The notes under the pieces are model-generated. The model had not been told where the DNA came from. It saw only the letters and a list, made by a program, of their open reading frames with translations, and did not search any database. Positions 9,158-17,629 of a DNA stretch of 35,696 bases are shown piece after piece (the first letter of the stretch is position 1; each line of letters begins with the position of its first letter). The DNA comes from Rickettsiales bacterium (GTDB lineage Bacteria; Pseudomonadota; Alphaproteobacteria; Rickettsiales; UBA998). A program made the translations under genes and the position numbers. The DNA lies in the NCBI GenBank assembly GCA_028279475.1, contig JANQNR010000009.1, positions 1 to 35,696 on the forward strand. Reading direction: 5' to 3'.

Positions 9158-9342
9158 GTCATTCCGGGCGAAGCATCAGTACAAACCTGAAAATTCCTCC
9201 CCCCGCCTGCGGGGGGAGGCTAGGAGGGGGGCTGTTGCAACATTCAACATTGTTGATACAGCCCCCACCCTATCCCTCCCCCGTAAACGGGGGAGGGTAT
9301 AATCTGGATTCCGGATCACGCCTGCGGCCTGTCCGGAATGAC
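9158..9342. repeat. Hairpin-rich MITE-like element, copy B (inverted)
   Basis: About 185 bp with perfect 10-bp ends GTCATTCCGG (9158-9167) and CCGGAATGAC (9333-9342). Its core matches the reverse complement of copy A nearly throughout: CCTCCCCCCGC/GCGGGGGGAGG hairpin, GGGGGGCTGT, a variable middle, ACAGCCCCC, then the CCCTCCCCCGT/ACGGGGGAGGG hairpin. A further arm ending in the TCTGGATTCCGGATC type sequence matches copy A as well. No coding capacity is seen. Confidence 0.8.
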
Positions 9343-9394
9343 GAAGAAAGGGATTTAACTCAAGGCAAATGACACATATTATTATGCATATCTT

Positions 9395-10165
9395 CTATGC
9401 ATCCCCACCGCCATCGCCGTTTGTTCCACCCGTCACCGGGCGACGGTTCTTGCGCTTCAATGCCACCATTGAGGTGAAATAGCCCTGCGGTGCCTCTTCC
9501 GCCGCATCGGCATTGTCCTGCTTCGCGGTGGCATTCGGCCCCTGCCGTCCCTGATAGGTGTTAAGCTCATATTCAAAAGTGAATCCACCCTCCGGATGCG
9601 CCACCAGGTTGATCACATATTTCTGTGCTGGGTTCTTGGCATCAGCCTGCCGATCAAAGATCATCAGAAACAATTTATTATTTGCCGGAATCGTCGTCTC
9701 CGGATATTCGAGATGCAGCTGATCCAATTCCGCCTGAATCGATTTAATCGTCGGGTAGCGCCGCCCCTTCTTGACCGAACGTAACACCGGATGTCCCCAA
9801 TTCGGCAGTCGTGCTTTCGGGCGTTTGCGACGCGGGTGAAACTTCAGTTCGGTACCCAGCTTCACACAGGCCAGCCGGTACAGCCCGGACTCAATAGCCT
9901 CCGGCGTGATAAACGCGTAATTCCCTAGAAACCCTTCCTTCTCCTCTTCCGGTGTGATGGCATAGCCCCGTACCCACAGCACCAGGCAATGCTTATTTTC
10001 CGGCATCTGGTTTTCTTCGTCTTTTTCTTTGGCCGTGATAAAAATCTGCTTGAAATATTCCAGCTTACTGACGGCCTGCGCCTCCGTCTCAAAACGGAAC
10101 CGGCCACTGGTCAGCGCCTGCACCATCGGTGTCGCCAGATTGGCGTAACGTTTTTCATCACTCAT
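9395..10165 (-). CDS. Hypothetical protein divergent from the T4SS operon
   Basis: 256 aa, ATG 10165 with GGAG seven bases upstream. No signal peptide or membrane segment. It looks like a mixed alpha/beta cytosolic protein: a possible domain around 55-180 with hydrophobic strands (CLVLWVRGYAIT, NKLFLMIFDRQ, KYVINLVAHPEGGFTFEYEL) and a basic patch (HPRRKRPKARLP). The C-terminus is low-complexity, basic then Gly-rich (RKNRRPVTGG... GDGGGDA). I recognise no family. It shares a 328-bp AT-rich intergenic region with virB3, so a role tied to the secretion system (regulator, chaperone or substrate) is possible but is inference from position only. Confidence 0.7.
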   Translation of the reverse strand: MSDEKRYANLATPMVQALTSGRFRFETEAQAVSKLEYFKQIFITAKEKDEENQMPENKHCLVLWVRGYAITPEEEKEGFLGNYAFITPEAIESGLYRLACVKLGTELKFHPRRKRPKARLPNWGHPVLRSVKKGRRYPTIKSIQAELDQLHLEYPETTIPANNKLFLMIFDRQADAKNPAQKYVINLVAHPEGGFTFEYELNTYQGRQGPNATAKQDNADAAEEAPQGYFTSMVALKRKNRRPVTGGTNGDGGGDA

Positions 10166-10493
10166 AACAGGACTCCCATAATGGCTATAGTTGTCTATTT
10201 ACAGAGCATTCGCTCTTTAATTATTGCTACAAAATATCGCATATCATGTCAGACAGACGTAAACATATTATAAATAGCGAACTGACAACGCACTATCTCA
10301 CATGCTTACGTTCTGTTAAGGGTTTTTCCGATACACTATCGAATTGTTTGATAGAGACATATCAATAAACAGAAAGCAAGAATTTTTGTATTTTACATAA
10401 AATTTTACTTATTATTTAAGAAATATTGTTGTATTATACAAGTATTACTTGGATTTTATTTAACCGTTTTAAGGTAGATAAAGGAGATTTCCT
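10166..10493. promoter_or_regulatory. AT-rich divergent regulatory region (T4SS / 256-aa gene)
   Basis: 328 bp without a credible gene, clearly AT-richer than its flanks. It holds an inverted repeat TTGATA-N6-TATCAA (10348-10365), an operator-like size and spacing. It also holds a palindrome TTGTAT-T-ATACAA (10429-10441) that carries -10-like hexamers on both strands. A good AAGGAG (10481-10486) precedes virB3. Promoters for both directions must lie here, but no convincing -35/-10 pair can be fixed by eye. Confidence 0.45.
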
Positions 10494-10802
10494 ATGGCTG
10501 GAACCGGCAGACTACAATCCGACCCCCTGTTTCAGGGGCTGGCACGCCCGGTGATGATCGCCGGGGTGAGCTATATGTATTTCGTATTGAATGCACTTAT
10601 GACCATGATCGTGTTCATTCACTCTAAGGATTTCCTAATGCTGTTATTCGTCGGCCCGGCGATTCACATGATCGGCTATTTGATCTGCATGAAAGAGCCC
10701 CGTGCTGTGGAATTGCTGATGCTGCGCGGCAAATACGGCTACAAGAACTGGAATAATATCTCTGGTTATCATTTTGGCACTAACTCTTACGATATTTTTT
10801 GA
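10494..10802 (+). CDS. virB3: Type IV secretion system protein VirB3
   Basis: 102 aa with AAGGAG seven bases before ATG 10494. VirB3 is a small inner-membrane protein that partners the VirB4 ATPase and is needed for pilus/channel assembly. The family signature is visible: N-terminal DPLFQGLARPVMIAGVSY, then two hydrophobic helices (about 20-40 and 45-66) and the C-terminal polar tail. Gene order virB3-virB4-virB6 and the two-base gap to virB4 support it. In Rickettsiales the orthologue is called rvhB3. Confidence 0.92.
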   Translation: MAGTGRLQSDPLFQGLARPVMIAGVSYMYFVLNALMTMIVFIHSKDFLMLLFVGPAIHMIGYLICMKEPRAVELLMLRGKYGYKNWNNISGYHFGTNSYDIF

Positions 10803-10804
10803 TT

Positions 10805-13207
10805 ATGCTGCAATTATCCAAACGCGAAGTCTCCAACTCCAATGAATCGGAACGCGAAATCTCCGCTTCCGAGTTCATTCCTTACCTGTACCATTACGAC
10901 AAGGAAACGCTGCTGCTTGACGACATGTCGATGATGCAGATCATTCGCATGGACGGCTATTCTTTTGAAACGGCGGATGACGTCGATGTCGACATGAAAA
11001 AGATGGTACGCAATTCCCTGCTGAAAAGTCTGGGCGAAGGGAATTATGCCATGTGGTTTCACATGATTCGCCGCCGCCAGTCGGCTTATCCCGGAGGGCG
11101 GCAACCGGAAGGCTTCACCCGCTATATTGATGATTGCTGGCGCAAGAAGCATAATTCCAAAGACCTGTATGTCAACGAGTTGTACCTTTCCGTCATCCGT
11201 CAGGAAGATGTGGAAGGCGCCGCTAAAGTAGAAACCTACTGGAACCGCATTGAAGAACGCGCCGACCGGATGAAGCGATACACGCGGATGCAGGAAGCGC
11301 ATAAAGATTTGAAAGAGACCGTCTATCGAATTCTATCGACTTTCAAGGATTATGGCCCGGAAGTGCTAAGTGTACGCGAAACAGAGCACGGTGCCATCTC
11401 CGAACCGATGAGCTTCCTAGGGCGGTTGGTGAACGGTGGTCTGTATCAGGATATGCTGGTACCCAACATGGAAATCAGCCAATACCTACCCGTGAATCGC
11501 CTATATTTCGGTAACCGCGCCATTGAAATTCGTGGCCGTGACAAGACACAATATGCCGGCATGGTAAGCGTAAAGGAATATGCACCAGCCACGGCGGCAG
11601 GCATGCTAGACGCTTTTTTGCAATTGCCGATGGAATTTATCATCACCCAGTCCTTCCAATATCATAACCGGCAGACCAATATCGGGCAGATGCAGATTCG
11701 CCAGCGGCGAATGATCGCCTCTGAAGACAAAGCGATTACGCAGGTGGCGGAAATCAGCGATGCCCTTGACATGGCCATGTCAGGACATGTCGCTTTTGGT
11801 TACCACCATCTGACCATCATGTGCATCGAAGATAATCTGAAGCATCTCGAAAAATCAATGTCCATGGCGATTGCAGAACTGGTGAATCTAGGTATTAACC
11901 CGGTGCGTGAGCGTATGATTCTGGAACAATGCTACTGGGCGCAGCTACCTGGAAATGGTGATTTAGTGGGACGGCTGGCCGATGTCCATACACTAAATCT
12001 GGCCGGGTTCGCCTCGATGCATAATTACCCTGTAGGACGTATTGCCGGCAACCACTGGGGACACGCCGTCTCCATCTTTAATACTACGTCCGGCACCCCC
12101 TATTACTTTAATTTTCATCTACGCGATGTTGGCCATACGACTATTATTGGGCCAACCGGTGCCGGTAAAACCGTATTGATGAACTTTCTGGTAGCGCAGG
12201 CGCAAAAATATCGCTGTCGTACCTTCATGTTTGATAAAGACCGGGGTGCCGAAATCTTCATCCGCGCACTGAACGGCACCTATACACATATTGAACCAGG
12301 TGAGCAATGTAGCTTTAATCCCCTACAACTCCCGGATACAATGGAAAACCGTACATTCCTTGCCGAATGGATGAAGGTGCTTATCAGTGTCCATGATGAA
12401 CCCATCACCGAACAGGATAGCGCCCGTATCGCTGAAGCGGTTGAAGGAAATTACACGCTGGATAAGAAAGACCGGATATTGCGCAACATTGCACCGTTTC
12501 TTGGCCTGGAAGGTCCCGGTACCGTAGCATCACGCTTGAAACAGTGGCACTCCACCGGTGCGTATGCCGGCTTGTTTGACAATGAAGTTGATTCCATTGA
12601 CTTCCATACAGGCTCTATTTTCGGCTTTGAGATGGGGGAAGTGCTGAGCAACAAGGTCAGCCTGATGCCAGTACTGATGTATCTGTTCCACCGCATTCAC
12701 CTGTCACTTGACGGAACACCAACCCTAATCGTACTCGACGAGGCATGGGCATTGATTGATAACAAGCATTTCCGCACAAAAATCAAGGACTGGCTCAAAA
12801 CATTGAGGAAACTCAACGGGATGGTGGTGTTTGCCACCCAGAGTGTGGAAGATGCGACCAACAGTGACATTAGCGATACATTAATCCAGCAGACTGCCAC
12901 ACAGATTTTCCTACCTAACCCGAAGGCGACAGAAGCCTATAAAAAGTCATTCATGATCAGTGACCGGGAATTCAACCTGCTGAAAACCACAGATCCCGGC
13001 TCACGGTATTTCCTGGTCAAACAGGGAAAGGACGTGGTGGTGGCTCGGATTGATCTTTCCGGCATGGAAGATATTATTCATGTCCTCTCTGGCCGTGCCG
13101 AAACAGTGTCCATCCTCGATGAAATCCGTGAGCAGGTAGGCAATAATCCGGAAGACTGGCTACCATTATTCCAACAAAAAATTGTAGAGAGGGAACAGGA
13201 ACAATAA
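10805..13207 (+). CDS. virB4: Type IV secretion system ATPase VirB4
   Basis: 800 aa, the full family length. VirB4 is the conserved ATPase at the inner-membrane base of the secretion channel that powers assembly and substrate passage. Walker A GPTGAGKT is at 449-456 and Walker B LIVLDEAW has its Asp/Glu at 645-646; the ATQSVED motif follows. The N-terminal half is the CagE/TrbE/VirB domain. ATG 10805 is two bases after the virB3 stop with no separate Shine-Dalgarno, so translation is probably coupled; a TTG at 10799 overlapping virB3 is an alternative. Both motifs intact, so likely functional. Confidence 0.96.
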   Translation: MLQLSKREVSNSNESEREISASEFIPYLYHYDKETLLLDDMSMMQIIRMDGYSFETADDVDVDMKKMVRNSLLKSLGEGNYAMWFHMIRRRQSAYPGGRQPEGFTRYIDDCWRKKHNSKDLYVNELYLSVIRQEDVEGAAKVETYWNRIEERADRMKRYTRMQEAHKDLKETVYRILSTFKDYGPEVLSVRETEHGAISEPMSFLGRLVNGGLYQDMLVPNMEISQYLPVNRLYFGNRAIEIRGRDKTQYAGMVSVKEYAPATAAGMLDAFLQLPMEFIITQSFQYHNRQTNIGQMQIRQRRMIASEDKAITQVAEISDALDMAMSGHVAFGYHHLTIMCIEDNLKHLEKSMSMAIAELVNLGINPVRERMILEQCYWAQLPGNGDLVGRLADVHTLNLAGFASMHNYPVGRIAGNHWGHAVSIFNTTSGTPYYFNFHLRDVGHTTIIGPTGAGKTVLMNFLVAQAQKYRCRTFMFDKDRGAEIFIRALNGTYTHIEPGEQCSFNPLQLPDTMENRTFLAEWMKVLISVHDEPITEQDSARIAEAVEGNYTLDKKDRILRNIAPFLGLEGPGTVASRLKQWHSTGAYAGLFDNEVDSIDFHTGSIFGFEMGEVLSNKVSLMPVLMYLFHRIHLSLDGTPTLIVLDEAWALIDNKHFRTKIKDWLKTLRKLNGMVVFATQSVEDATNSDISDTLIQQTATQIFLPNPKATEAYKKSFMISDREFNLLKTTDPGSRYFLVKQGKDVVVARIDLSGMEDIIHVLSGRAETVSILDEIREQVGNNPEDWLPLFQQKIVEREQEQ

Positions 13208-13211
13208 TCAT

Positions 13212-14660
13212 ATGCCATCCTCACACCGCATTGTTATCTTCCTGTTATTCGCCGCCATTTTATGCGGCGCAGGCGGAGTGTTGCAAAGTGCGGAAGCGAG
13301 CGCGCTGGCACAGGCCAATGGTGGAATGCAGGCTTATTGCCCCAAAAACGGCGAATACGGCTCCCTCTTTGCCCGCGTAGTGATCTGTCTGGAAAACACC
13401 GTAATTCAGGCAACACAAGACTTTATGAATGCCTTCTACCCGGCTGTAAGCCAAACAGTTATCTGGGTCATGACGTTAGCTATTATCCTGTTTGGGGTCA
13501 TGATGGCCGTTGGCGCTATTGAACGACCAGCAAGAGATGCCATGTTCTTCCTGCTGAAATTTGGTGGCGTCGCCTATTTTATGGACGATGCACTCAACAT
13601 ATACCTGCAATTCGTCGATATTCTGATGGGAACACTCACCGCTGTGGCTGATGCCACTATCTTCGGTAGCAATTTACGCTGCCCATCATTGGGTGGCGGC
13701 GGCGCAACCACACTACCAATGTGGCAACGTGCCGACTGTATCTTCGATGCAATGGTTGGCCTATCCTCCGATGCCGTTACCAGTGGAGGCTCTCAAGAAG
13801 GACTTTCTAGAGGAATGATGGCCTTTTTCTATTATAATCTCCAGTCTGGCGCGCTGGGTATCCTGATTGGGTTAGTGGGACTTTACATTGCGTTTAATCT
13901 GGTACTTGCCTTACTGCGCGCCTCTTATTCCTATCTGCTGGCACTCATGACGCTATCCCTACTGTTTGTCATTGGCGCCCTGTTCGTTCCTCTGCTGCTA
14001 TTCCGCAATACTTACAGTTACTTTGACCGTTGGATGAAAAGTACGCTGGCGATGATCCTGCAACCACTCATCCTGTTCGCTTACCTGAATATTCTGCTGA
14101 CTGCATTTGACGTGATGCTCTACAGTGGCCCCAACTCACTGGTCAATGTCATTTCCGGCGGTTCTGCTGGAGGTGGCGGCGGCGGCTTCAATGTCCATCA
14201 ATACGCAGAACAAAACCTTTACAGCGAAAACTTCCAGGGATTCACGCATGACATTGACCAGAAAGTCCTGACCACCAGTACGCCGGAACAAAACGACGGA
14301 ACATTAGGGAATGTCGAATTTACCGATATTGTGCCGGATTATAATGACCTGGCGCAGATTTCAATCGACCTGCCCTATCGCACGGTGGATTACACCCAGA
14401 TTCCGGGAGGGGCGGCAGCACTGGCCGGGGCGACCCTCATGGTCGGGCTGGCCTCCTACATCCTGCTGACCTTCATGGCCGAAGTACCGCGTATGGCGCA
14501 CGATCTGGGTGGTGGCGTCCATGAAACCCCGAATATTATCGCCGGATCAAAAGACAGTAAAATCACTTTACCGCTCTCCAGCCAGATGTCCGGCTTCACA
14601 AAGAGTCTCGGAGGCGGCATACAACAGCAACTCGGCAGTCTGGTAGGTAGGCGTGGCTAG
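13212..14660 (+). CDS. virB6: VirB6/TrbL-family T4SS channel protein, first copy
   Basis: 482 aa starting four bases after virB4. VirB6 is a polytopic inner-membrane channel component. A signal-like segment (residues 1-31, ending SAEASA) is followed by a cysteine-bearing periplasmic stretch (YCPKNGEY... VICLENT) and at least five hydrophobic helices in the middle (about 75-100, 110-130, 215-240, 245-265, 280-300). A Gly-rich linker (SGGSAGGGGGG) and a soluble segment come next, and a last helix lies near 400-425. Rickettsiales carry several tandem VirB6 paralogues with long extensions; this copy is shorter. The next gene begins inside its last codons. Confidence 0.88.
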   Translation: MPSSHRIVIFLLFAAILCGAGGVLQSAEASALAQANGGMQAYCPKNGEYGSLFARVVICLENTVIQATQDFMNAFYPAVSQTVIWVMTLAIILFGVMMAVGAIERPARDAMFFLLKFGGVAYFMDDALNIYLQFVDILMGTLTAVADATIFGSNLRCPSLGGGGATTLPMWQRADCIFDAMVGLSSDAVTSGGSQEGLSRGMMAFFYYNLQSGALGILIGLVGLYIAFNLVLALLRASYSYLLALMTLSLLFVIGALFVPLLLFRNTYSYFDRWMKSTLAMILQPLILFAYLNILLTAFDVMLYSGPNSLVNVISGGSAGGGGGGFNVHQYAEQNLYSENFQGFTHDIDQKVLTTSTPEQNDGTLGNVEFTDIVPDYNDLAQISIDLPYRTVDYTQIPGGAAALAGATLMVGLASYILLTFMAEVPRMAHDLGGGVHETPNIIAGSKDSKITLPLSSQMSGFTKSLGGGIQQQLGSLVGRRG

Positions 14661-16065
14661 CGTAACAACAGCATCTACCCGTATCTACCCGGCACTATTC
14701 ATAGCGCTGGCATTGTTCTTTGCCTCCGCACAACTAAACCCGGCGCAGGCATTGGCATTTAATACACCGGCTGGTGTTATCAACTGCGATATCAGCGACG
14801 AATCACTGGCCGTAAAAGTGGTCTACTGCGTGAAAATGGCCGTATTCAGTACAACGGAACTATTCCTGATCCAGACCTCGGCACTGATGGCACCGGTGAT
14901 TGATGTCATGATGATCCTGGTGCTGATACTGCTTGGTGTGCGTATCGCGGCTGGAGAACGCGACCCACAAAAAATGGTTATGAGTTTCCTGTTGCGCTTT
15001 GGTATCGTTTACCTGCTAGCCGATAATTTCGGCGCGGCGATGGGCGGGCTGACGGACGATGTTTTCCTCATTATTGAACAATTACAGGCCGTAGCCATTC
15101 CCGTACTCTACGTCACTAGTGATACCTGCGACATTACGTCTACCTCCGCACCTGCCGGAGGGTATATTATCCCTATCACCTACACGCCATGGGAATATAT
15201 CGACTGTATTTTTGATTACATCTTCGGCTTTGGCGTTGACGCTACCATCGCCAGTTCCATTTTCGGATTCATCGGCTCCACCTTCTTCGGCGGCACAGTC
15301 GGTATGATGGCATTTGTATTGGGACTCGCGACCGTATTGGCGCTGGCATTCTTTGCCTTCCGCGTGATCTACATCGTGCTGGTCTCCTACGTCTATGTCG
15401 GTTTCCTGATCGTACTCACTCCACTCTTTGCTCCGTTGCTGATGTTCAAAGTAACGGAAACCGCGTTCAGAAAATGGTGGGGAAACCTGCTGGGTGGTAT
15501 CATGCTTCCGTTTATGATGGTTGCCTTCCTTGCCTTCTCCATGCCAATTCTGGATACATTCGTGTTCGGGGACGATGACCAGTCACTGGAATCGACACTG
15601 GGTCGCGGACAGGAAATCACTGAGCATTACCGCCTGGCAGCACCGGTCTGTGAAATGACGTCTGCCTCGGATTTCGATTTCTTTGATGACCTGAACTCTG
15701 GGCGTATCGTACAAAACATGTTCAACCCCAGTGAAAGTGGTGCCATGGACTGGTGTGGCATGTTCGACTTCACAAAAGTTGATCTGGGTGAAGAACACAT
15801 ACAGGAATTATGGGAAATCGGCATGAGCCTGATTCGGATTCTTGGGGTCGTCTACCTGATTACTGCCGTGGCCGCTTTGCTGCCAAACCTGACTGCGTTC
15901 CTGCTAATGTCGGGCTTTTCACTAGCACAGACCGCCGCTGCTCCCATTCTGTTTGAAACCGCCATCCGCCGTGGATTCAGTTCCTTTACCGGCATGGTAC
16001 ATTCCGCATCGCCGGGGAACCTGCTAAGCGGCACTAACAATGTCGGCAGCCTGCTGAGGCGATAA
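14653..16065 (+). CDS. virB6: VirB6/TrbL-family T4SS channel protein, second copy
   Basis: 470 aa from GTG 14653, overlapping the previous gene by eight bases, with a TAGGTAGG just upstream. It has a cleavable-looking N-terminus (to about residue 34, QALA), conserved cysteines in a periplasmic loop (NCDISDE... VVYCVKMAVF) that mirror those of copy one, a cluster of hydrophobic helices from 60 to 300, a soluble acidic loop and a terminal helix near 395-430. The shared layout with its neighbours indicates old tandem duplication. In Rickettsiales such paralogues are thought to build or vary the exposed part of the channel. Confidence 0.87.
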   Translation: MASVTTASTRIYPALFIALALFFASAQLNPAQALAFNTPAGVINCDISDESLAVKVVYCVKMAVFSTTELFLIQTSALMAPVIDVMMILVLILLGVRIAAGERDPQKMVMSFLLRFGIVYLLADNFGAAMGGLTDDVFLIIEQLQAVAIPVLYVTSDTCDITSTSAPAGGYIIPITYTPWEYIDCIFDYIFGFGVDATIASSIFGFIGSTFFGGTVGMMAFVLGLATVLALAFFAFRVIYIVLVSYVYVGFLIVLTPLFAPLLMFKVTETAFRKWWGNLLGGIMLPFMMVAFLAFSMPILDTFVFGDDDQSLESTLGRGQEITEHYRLAAPVCEMTSASDFDFFDDLNSGRIVQNMFNPSESGAMDWCGMFDFTKVDLGEEHIQELWEIGMSLIRILGVVYLITAVAALLPNLTAFLLMSGFSLAQTAAAPILFETAIRRGFSSFTGMVHSASPGNLLSGTNNVGSLLRR

Positions 16066-16089
16066 AGAGAGAAAGAGGTACTTAACATT

Positions 16090-17370
16090 ATGACATTCTT
16101 ACGCACACATACCTTGATACTCGTCATCACCCTGTTAGGGCTGACAGCCATGCCTGATATGGTCATGGCACAGCAACCTCCGGCAAATATGCTGGACAAC
16201 TGTACGCAAAGCCCGTTCTTCGACTATGACAATAACCCGGTCAATCAGGCGCAGGACATGTTGCAGGAAGTGATCGACGAAATTGACACTGCCGTACAAT
16301 CTGCCTCGGAAGACCTATTCACCGCCTTTACCTCTGATGGTAATTACCCGGATATCATCACCGCCGCCTTTATGTTGGTACTGATCTTCTTCGCTGTCTC
16401 TTTTATGTTCGGATTTGTCACCCTGACCCTGCTTCAGGCGCTCATCCGGCTAGTGAAAATCGGCATGATTATCTGGATGATGAGTGCCGCCGGCCTGGCA
16501 TTCCTAGATGAGTATTTCGTGCAGTTCTTTAACGAGGGTGGAGCATGGCTGATCAATGCGATGATCAATATCGCCACGACCGGCGCCGTCGGAAACCCCG
16601 GCACCAGCGTGTCCGCACCGTTTGCCGTACTGGATGAAATTATCCAGATCGTCTTTTCACCCCGGATGTTCGTGACCATCATCGCCGCAGTCTCTACCGG
16701 ACCATTTGGTATTCTGGTAGCCGGTGCACTCGTCTGGTCCGTGTTCTCTATCTTTATGGCACTACTGAAAGCATTGCAGATTTATGCCATTTCCATTGTC
16801 ATCAAAGCGGTATTGCTAGGACTGATGCCGGTCTTCCTGCCGATGATGCTGTTTGAACGCACCAAGAGTTTTTTCATGGGCTGGGTCAATCAGTTGGTCA
16901 ACTTTACTCTGCAGCCGATTCTACTTTTTGCCTTCCTGGCATTCTTCGCAACGCTTATCGCATCCGCCGCGCGGGACATTCTGCCACCAGATGATGTGCA
17001 TGCATGTTATGTGAAAGCCGATAACCAGGCAGCTACGCCGTTTGATACCCATAACTGGAAATTTATGTGCTGCAGCGGCGGTGCGTGCCAACCATATGAA
17101 GGAAAACATACACATGAAGGACCGATTGAATGCAACGGTGCACCTATTTTCCCAGTCAATCATGTAAATGTGCTTGTATTTTTGCTGCTCACGCATATTA
17201 TGAAGCAGTTGACGACGGTGGCTACGGCTATCGCAGCGGAAATATCTCAGGGTGCCATGAAGCTTGACCAGATACCAAACGCCGTTAATGACTGGTTCGC
17301 TGGCATGGGATCGGGCGGAGCTAAGTCTGCTGCCGGACGTCATGACCATCTGAGGTTTATCGGACAATAA
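16090..17370 (+). CDS. virB6: VirB6/TrbL-family T4SS channel protein, third copy
   Basis: 426 aa, ATG 16090 with AGAGG upstream. Signal-like N-terminus ending VMAQQ (about residue 28), a cysteine near 37, then helices around 92-118, 120-145, 195-225, 235-260 and 270-295 in the same order as the other copies. It carries a Cys-rich segment (MCCSGGACQ) near 325-335 and a final helix around 360-385. The extra cysteines could form periplasmic disulfides. It is followed 15 bases later by the small lipoprotein gene, so the operon very likely continues. Confidence 0.86.
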   Translation: MTFLRTHTLILVITLLGLTAMPDMVMAQQPPANMLDNCTQSPFFDYDNNPVNQAQDMLQEVIDEIDTAVQSASEDLFTAFTSDGNYPDIITAAFMLVLIFFAVSFMFGFVTLTLLQALIRLVKIGMIIWMMSAAGLAFLDEYFVQFFNEGGAWLINAMINIATTGAVGNPGTSVSAPFAVLDEIIQIVFSPRMFVTIIAAVSTGPFGILVAGALVWSVFSIFMALLKALQIYAISIVIKAVLLGLMPVFLPMMLFERTKSFFMGWVNQLVNFTLQPILLFAFLAFFATLIASAARDILPPDDVHACYVKADNQAATPFDTHNWKFMCCSGGACQPYEGKHTHEGPIECNGAPIFPVNHVNVLVFLLLTHIMKQLTTVATAIAAEISQGAMKLDQIPNAVNDWFAGMGSGGAKSAAGRHDHLRFIGQ

Positions 17371-17385
17371 AGGGGAGATTATAAG

Positions 17386-17565
17386 ATGAAAACATATATG
17401 GATTTACGTTGGGTGCGTATACTGCCGATCATGCTGCTACTGGCAGGCGTGATAACTGGCTGCGGCGACGTGGGAGAGCGTGAAGACTTAAAGAGTCCGT
17501 GCGTCGGCTCGGATGATAGTCCTTGCGGACCAAAGCGTTCCGTTAATGGCTGGTGGGTTGCCTAA
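17386..17565 (+). CDS. Small lipoprotein, VirB7-like
   Basis: 59 aa, ATG 17386 with GGGGAG eight bases upstream. It has a basic N-terminus, a hydrophobic stretch (RILPIMLLLAGVI) and a lipobox ITGC with the lipidated cysteine at residue 26. A short mature part of about 34 residues holds two further cysteines (SPCVGSDDSPCGPKR) and ends VNGWWVA. VirB7 proteins are tiny outer-membrane lipoproteins that bind VirB9, often through a cysteine, and sequence is poorly conserved. Size, lipobox, extra cysteines and position straight after three virB6 genes make VirB7-like the best guess; an entry-exclusion type lipoprotein is the alternative. Confidence 0.68.
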   Translation: MKTYMDLRWVRILPIMLLLAGVITGCGDVGEREDLKSPCVGSDDSPCGPKRSVNGWWVA

Positions 17566-17629
17566 CATTAGCACCGCATTCGGTAATTTTCGCTTGTATC
17601 CTATGGCGTGATGCGCTTAATAGCGCTTC

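Noticed and set aside
8469..9342. Classical IS-flanked composite transposon
   Set aside because: Neither flanking element encodes a transposase or any open frame of useful size; a non-autonomous MITE/REP-like origin fits better.
9989..10273. 94-codon plus-strand open frame across the 256-aa gene start
   Set aside because: Mostly antisense to the well-supported minus-strand gene, with no Shine-Dalgarno and unlikely composition.
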